DNA of 7,703 bases. It comes from Chitinophagales bacterium (GTDB lineage Bacteria; Bacteroidota; Bacteroidia; Chitinophagales; Saprospiraceae). How positions within the stretch are numbered: position 1 is the first letter of the stretch; every line of letters begins with the position of its first letter. The notes beneath the pieces were generated by a model, which saw only the letters and a program-made list of their open reading frames with translations, searched no databases and was not told the DNA's origin. The position numbers were made by a program, and so were the translations under genes. Below are positions 5,389 to 7,703 of this stretch, piece after piece. The stretch lies in NCBI GenBank assembly GCA_013297575.1, contig JAAFHO010000256.1, positions 1 to 7,703 on the forward strand, given 5' to 3'.

Positions 5389-7703
5389 TTATTCTACAAC
5401 AATCATCTTCTTAACAGCACTGAACTCGCCGCTGTTTACTTGATAGAACAAGATACCAGTTTGAAGATCAGAACGGTTGATCGTTACTGAATTAAGGCCT
5501 TTAGCGAAAGCACCTGAAACAGATTTAACGATACGACCTTCAGCGTTAGTGATAGTAAGTGTCGCTTCACCTGCAGTTGGCAAGTTGAAAGATACTACTG
5601 TTGCACCTTTAACGGGGTTTGGAGTGTTTTGGAACAACTCGAAACCAGCAGCAGCAACTGTACCTGTAGTACCGTTGAAACGGATCGCAACTTCTTGCGC
5701 TGCACCTTCTGTAGAGAAGGCTACTGCTTTAGTGATACGGCTAGATACAGACAACATTTCGCTCAACTGACCTGCTTTAGCAGCGCGGAACTTCACAGAG
5801 AACGCACCAGCATTAGCGTCGATAGACGTAGTCATAGATTGGTTACCGAGCGTAGTCGAGGTAAATACTGCGAAGTTATCAGTGGTTGTATTAGCACCTG
5901 GAACGATGTCCATTACTTCTAAACCATTAAGGTTCATTGTGAACTGGTAACCACCGTTTTTCTCAGCAGCATCAAAAGTAACAAGTACTTCTTCGCCAGC
6001 AGCCACCTTGCGGTCAGCAGCATTGATAAACAATGTACCAGTAGTACGATCGTCAGAAGATACCAAGTTATTTGGTGTTGCACTACCATCAACGTCACCA
6101 ACCTTTGCAGCAACGAAGTCGCCGTTCATAAAGTTAGTTTGGATATTAGCGATAGACAAGTTTTCCTTGATCACATCAGCAAATGGATTTGCTGGGTTAG
6201 TGAACACCTGTGACTTGTCAACAAAGCGCCAGCTAGAGTTTGCTGGAAGTTTTGTATAAGTACCAAGGATCAATTTACGTGCCTCAACGATGTCAAATGT
6301 AGTAACTGTACCAGATTTGTTTACGTCAGCAGAAATCAATTTGTATGGTGTGTTCAATGGCTCTAAACCAAGGATATGGCGGCTGATCAAGATCAAGTCC
6401 CATGTATTTACACCGTTCAAAGGATCCAATTCCAATGATGGAGTTACCGTTGCGTTAGAAGAAAGTGGCAATGCATTGCTGAATGTATAGTTACCAGTTG
6501 CGATGGTAAAGATGCTTCCAGATGGGATACCGTTACCTGTGCTAGTAAGTGTAATAGCAGCGTCTTCAACACCTTGAGCCGTTTCGGTTTTCAAAGCACC
6601 TGCAACTGTTGCCATGCCACCGATTGGGCCACAAACACCTGCATTATCTTGGATCAATACATAAGTTTCGCAGTAGTCTGCGTTACCCGCAAGATCAAGA
6701 CCCCACAATTCAACCAATTGAGTACCCAAATCAGCGCATGTAAATGCTACACCTGTTTGTGGTGTACCGTCTGCGTTTTTAGGGAAACCTGTAGTTGCAC
6801 CTTGGCCATCAGCAGCGCCTTTACGACGGATACCAACTTTAATCTTAGCAGATGGTGTGCAGTTATCTTCTGTGTATTGTAAGAAGTCACTAGCCCACAA
6901 CTGGATCATACCACCAGAAATGTTCATCAAGTTTACAGAAAGACCGTTGATACAAACAACAGTTGGTTTCTTGCAATCTTTCACTACGATGGTGTATTCG
7001 CAAACAGTTTCGTTACCGCAACCATCTTCAACGAACCACTTGATTTTGTGTGTTCCGTATGGCAATTGTGGTACTGCACCTGCTGCTGGGTTGTTTGCTT
7101 GGTTGAACCAACGTACACGTGCTGTGCGGCTGTTACCGTTAGCATTATCCACTTGTAAGCCGAAGCCCCACTTGCGGTCACCCGCAACTGGACGGAAGTC
7201 GAACGCCCATGGTGTACCACCAGCAAAGTTAGCGTTGTTCAAGTTGTTGTAATTGATATTGTTGAAACCAGGAGGGTTCACGCTATTGATTACAGACTCC
7301 ATAGAACCGTTACCGTCAAGGTCAAGGAACAATAAGTAACGGAAAGAAAGGTTTGCACCAGAACAAGCGTCTGTTGCAGTCAATTCGATATTTGCATCAC
7401 CTTCGCAAAGGTCATGGCTACCTACTGTATTATCCCAGTATTGCGTTGCATTATAGAACTGAGGATCATTTGCGCTAAGATCGCAGAACTCCACTGGAGA
7501 AGCTGGGCACTGAACAACTGGATCTTGTGTATCAAATACTTTGATGATCTGTTTGTATGTGTAGCTATTTGCTTCTTTAGTCCAGAATGTGCAATAGTTA
7601 GTAGCAGTTGGATCTGTTGGATTGATCTTAACTGATGTTGGAACCCAACCAGTAGTAGTAGTACCACATGGAGAAACCGTTACACCTGGCAAGTTAGTCG
7701 GGT
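5389..7703 (-). CDS. Large secreted surface protein: Ig/HYR-like, dockerin-like and cohesin-like modules, T9SS sorting domain (5' end outside window)
   Basis: The frame is open to the right edge; the codon at 7692-7690 is TTG (Leu) within a continuing frame, lacks a signal peptide, and is not a credible start, so the gene is 5'-truncated by the window. Residues are numbered from that codon. About 50-350 contain paired-Cys, Ig/HYR-like modules (DTQDPVVQCP at 54-63, DGCGNETVCEYTIVVKDC at 223-240) and a DLDGNG motif at 124-129. About 362-410 resemble a carboxypeptidase-regulatory-like fold. About 420-477 are dockerin-like (own entry). About 550-672 look cohesin-like (GEEVLVTFDA, then GYQFTMNL). 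Residues 683-767 are a T9SS type A sorting domain (FELFQNTPNPVKG, TLTITNAEGRIV, ending KKMIVVE). The product should be an outer-surface or released protein; its substrate is unknown and no catalytic domain is visible. Codon choice (mostly TTC and ATC) suggests high expression. Confidence 0.92.
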   Translation of the reverse strand, partial: PTNLPGVTVSPCGTTTTGWVPTSVKINPTDPTATNYCTFWTKEANSYTYKQIIKVFDTQDPVVQCPASPVEFCDLSANDPQFYNATQYWDNTVGSHDLCEGDANIELTATDACSGANLSFRYLLFLDLDGNGSMESVINSVNPPGFNNINYNNLNNANFAGGTPWAFDFRPVAGDRKWGFGLQVDNANGNSRTARVRWFNQANNPAAGAVPQLPYGTHKIKWFVEDGCGNETVCEYTIVVKDCKKPTVVCINGLSVNLMNISGGMIQLWASDFLQYTEDNCTPSAKIKVGIRRKGAADGQGATTGFPKNADGTPQTGVAFTCADLGTQLVELWGLDLAGNADYCETYVLIQDNAGVCGPIGGMATVAGALKTETAQGVEDAAITLTSTGNGIPSGSIFTIATGNYTFSNALPLSSNATVTPSLELDPLNGVNTWDLILISRHILGLEPLNTPYKLISADVNKSGTVTTFDIVEARKLILGTYTKLPANSSWRFVDKSQVFTNPANPFADVIKENLSIANIQTNFMNGDFVAAKVGDVDGSATPNNLVSSDDRTTGTLFINAADRKVAAGEEVLVTFDAAEKNGGYQFTMNLNGLEVMDIVPGANTTTDNFAVFTSTTLGNQSMTTSIDANAGAFSVKFRAAKAGQLSEMLSVSSRITKAVAFSTEGAAQEVAIRFNGTTGTVAAAGFELFQNTPNPVKGATVVSFNLPTAGEATLTITNAEGRIVKSVSGAFAKGLNSVTINRSDLQTGILFYQVNSGEFSAVKKMIVVE
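6262..6435 (-). other. Dockerin-like module within the large surface protein
   Basis: Two matched segments each give a loop followed by an amphipathic helix: DPLNGVNTWDLILISRHILG (residues 423-442) and ADVNKSGTVTTFDIVEARK (455-473, then LILG). The second fits a canonical EF-hand-like calcium loop with D456, N458, S460 and D467 at positions 1, 3, 5 and 12. The first is two residues shorter and degenerate (D423, N426, D432). The duplicated loop-helix layout is that of type I dockerins, which bind cohesins. In Bacteroidota such modules are frequent and mostly not linked to cellulosomes, so binding is inferred only. Confidence 0.75.

Noticed and set aside
7414..7667. Short frames of 73 and 81 codons on both strands near the right edge
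   Set aside because: Both overlap the strongly supported minus-strand coding frame and show no domain or start evidence.
7690..7692. TTG as the start codon of the large surface protein
   Set aside because: The frame stays open upstream to the window edge, there is no signal peptide after it although the protein carries a T9SS sorting domain, and no start context is visible.

Overview
The window looks like chromosome from a Bacteroidota bacterium, most likely of the Saprospiria/Chitinophagia type. The evidence is indirect: proteins with type IX secretion (T9SS) C-terminal sorting domains, SprB-type adhesin repeats, cohesin-like and dockerin-like modules of the kind common in Saprospiraceae, no Shine-Dalgarno sequences before the starts, and a TAnnTTTG promoter-like box. 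All genes lie on the minus strand and all encode predicted secreted or cell-surface proteins. I see no RNA genes, mobile elements or CRISPR array.

Layout, in the direction of transcription (right to left). Positions 7703-5389 hold the C-terminal part of a large surface protein: cysteine-containing Ig/HYR-like modules, a dockerin-like module, a cohesin-like module and a T9SS type A sorting domain. Its beginning lies outside the window. A strong rho-independent terminator (5320-5355) follows it. Next comes a non-coding stretch of about 0.9 kb (4471-5388) with several inverted repeats and a candidate promoter near 4533-4540. Then comes a probable three-gene operon: a 264-aa cohesin plus sorting-domain protein (4470-3676), a 271-aa cohesin plus sorting-domain protein (3634-2819), and a long multidomain adhesin (2753 to beyond position 1). 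The adhesin has three cohesin-like modules followed by at least five SprB repeats, and its C-terminus lies outside the window.

Taken together the window is a cell-surface locus. Two small, T9SS-exported, single-cohesin proteins are encoded just upstream of a large cohesin/SprB-repeat adhesin, whose first 174 residues are a clear paralogue of the neighbouring 271-aa protein. Directly upstream on the same strand, but behind its own terminator, lies a protein carrying a dockerin-like module. Whether these modules pair to form a surface complex is untested, and it is the most interesting question raised here. The upstream protein also has codon use unlike the operon, suggesting much higher expression.
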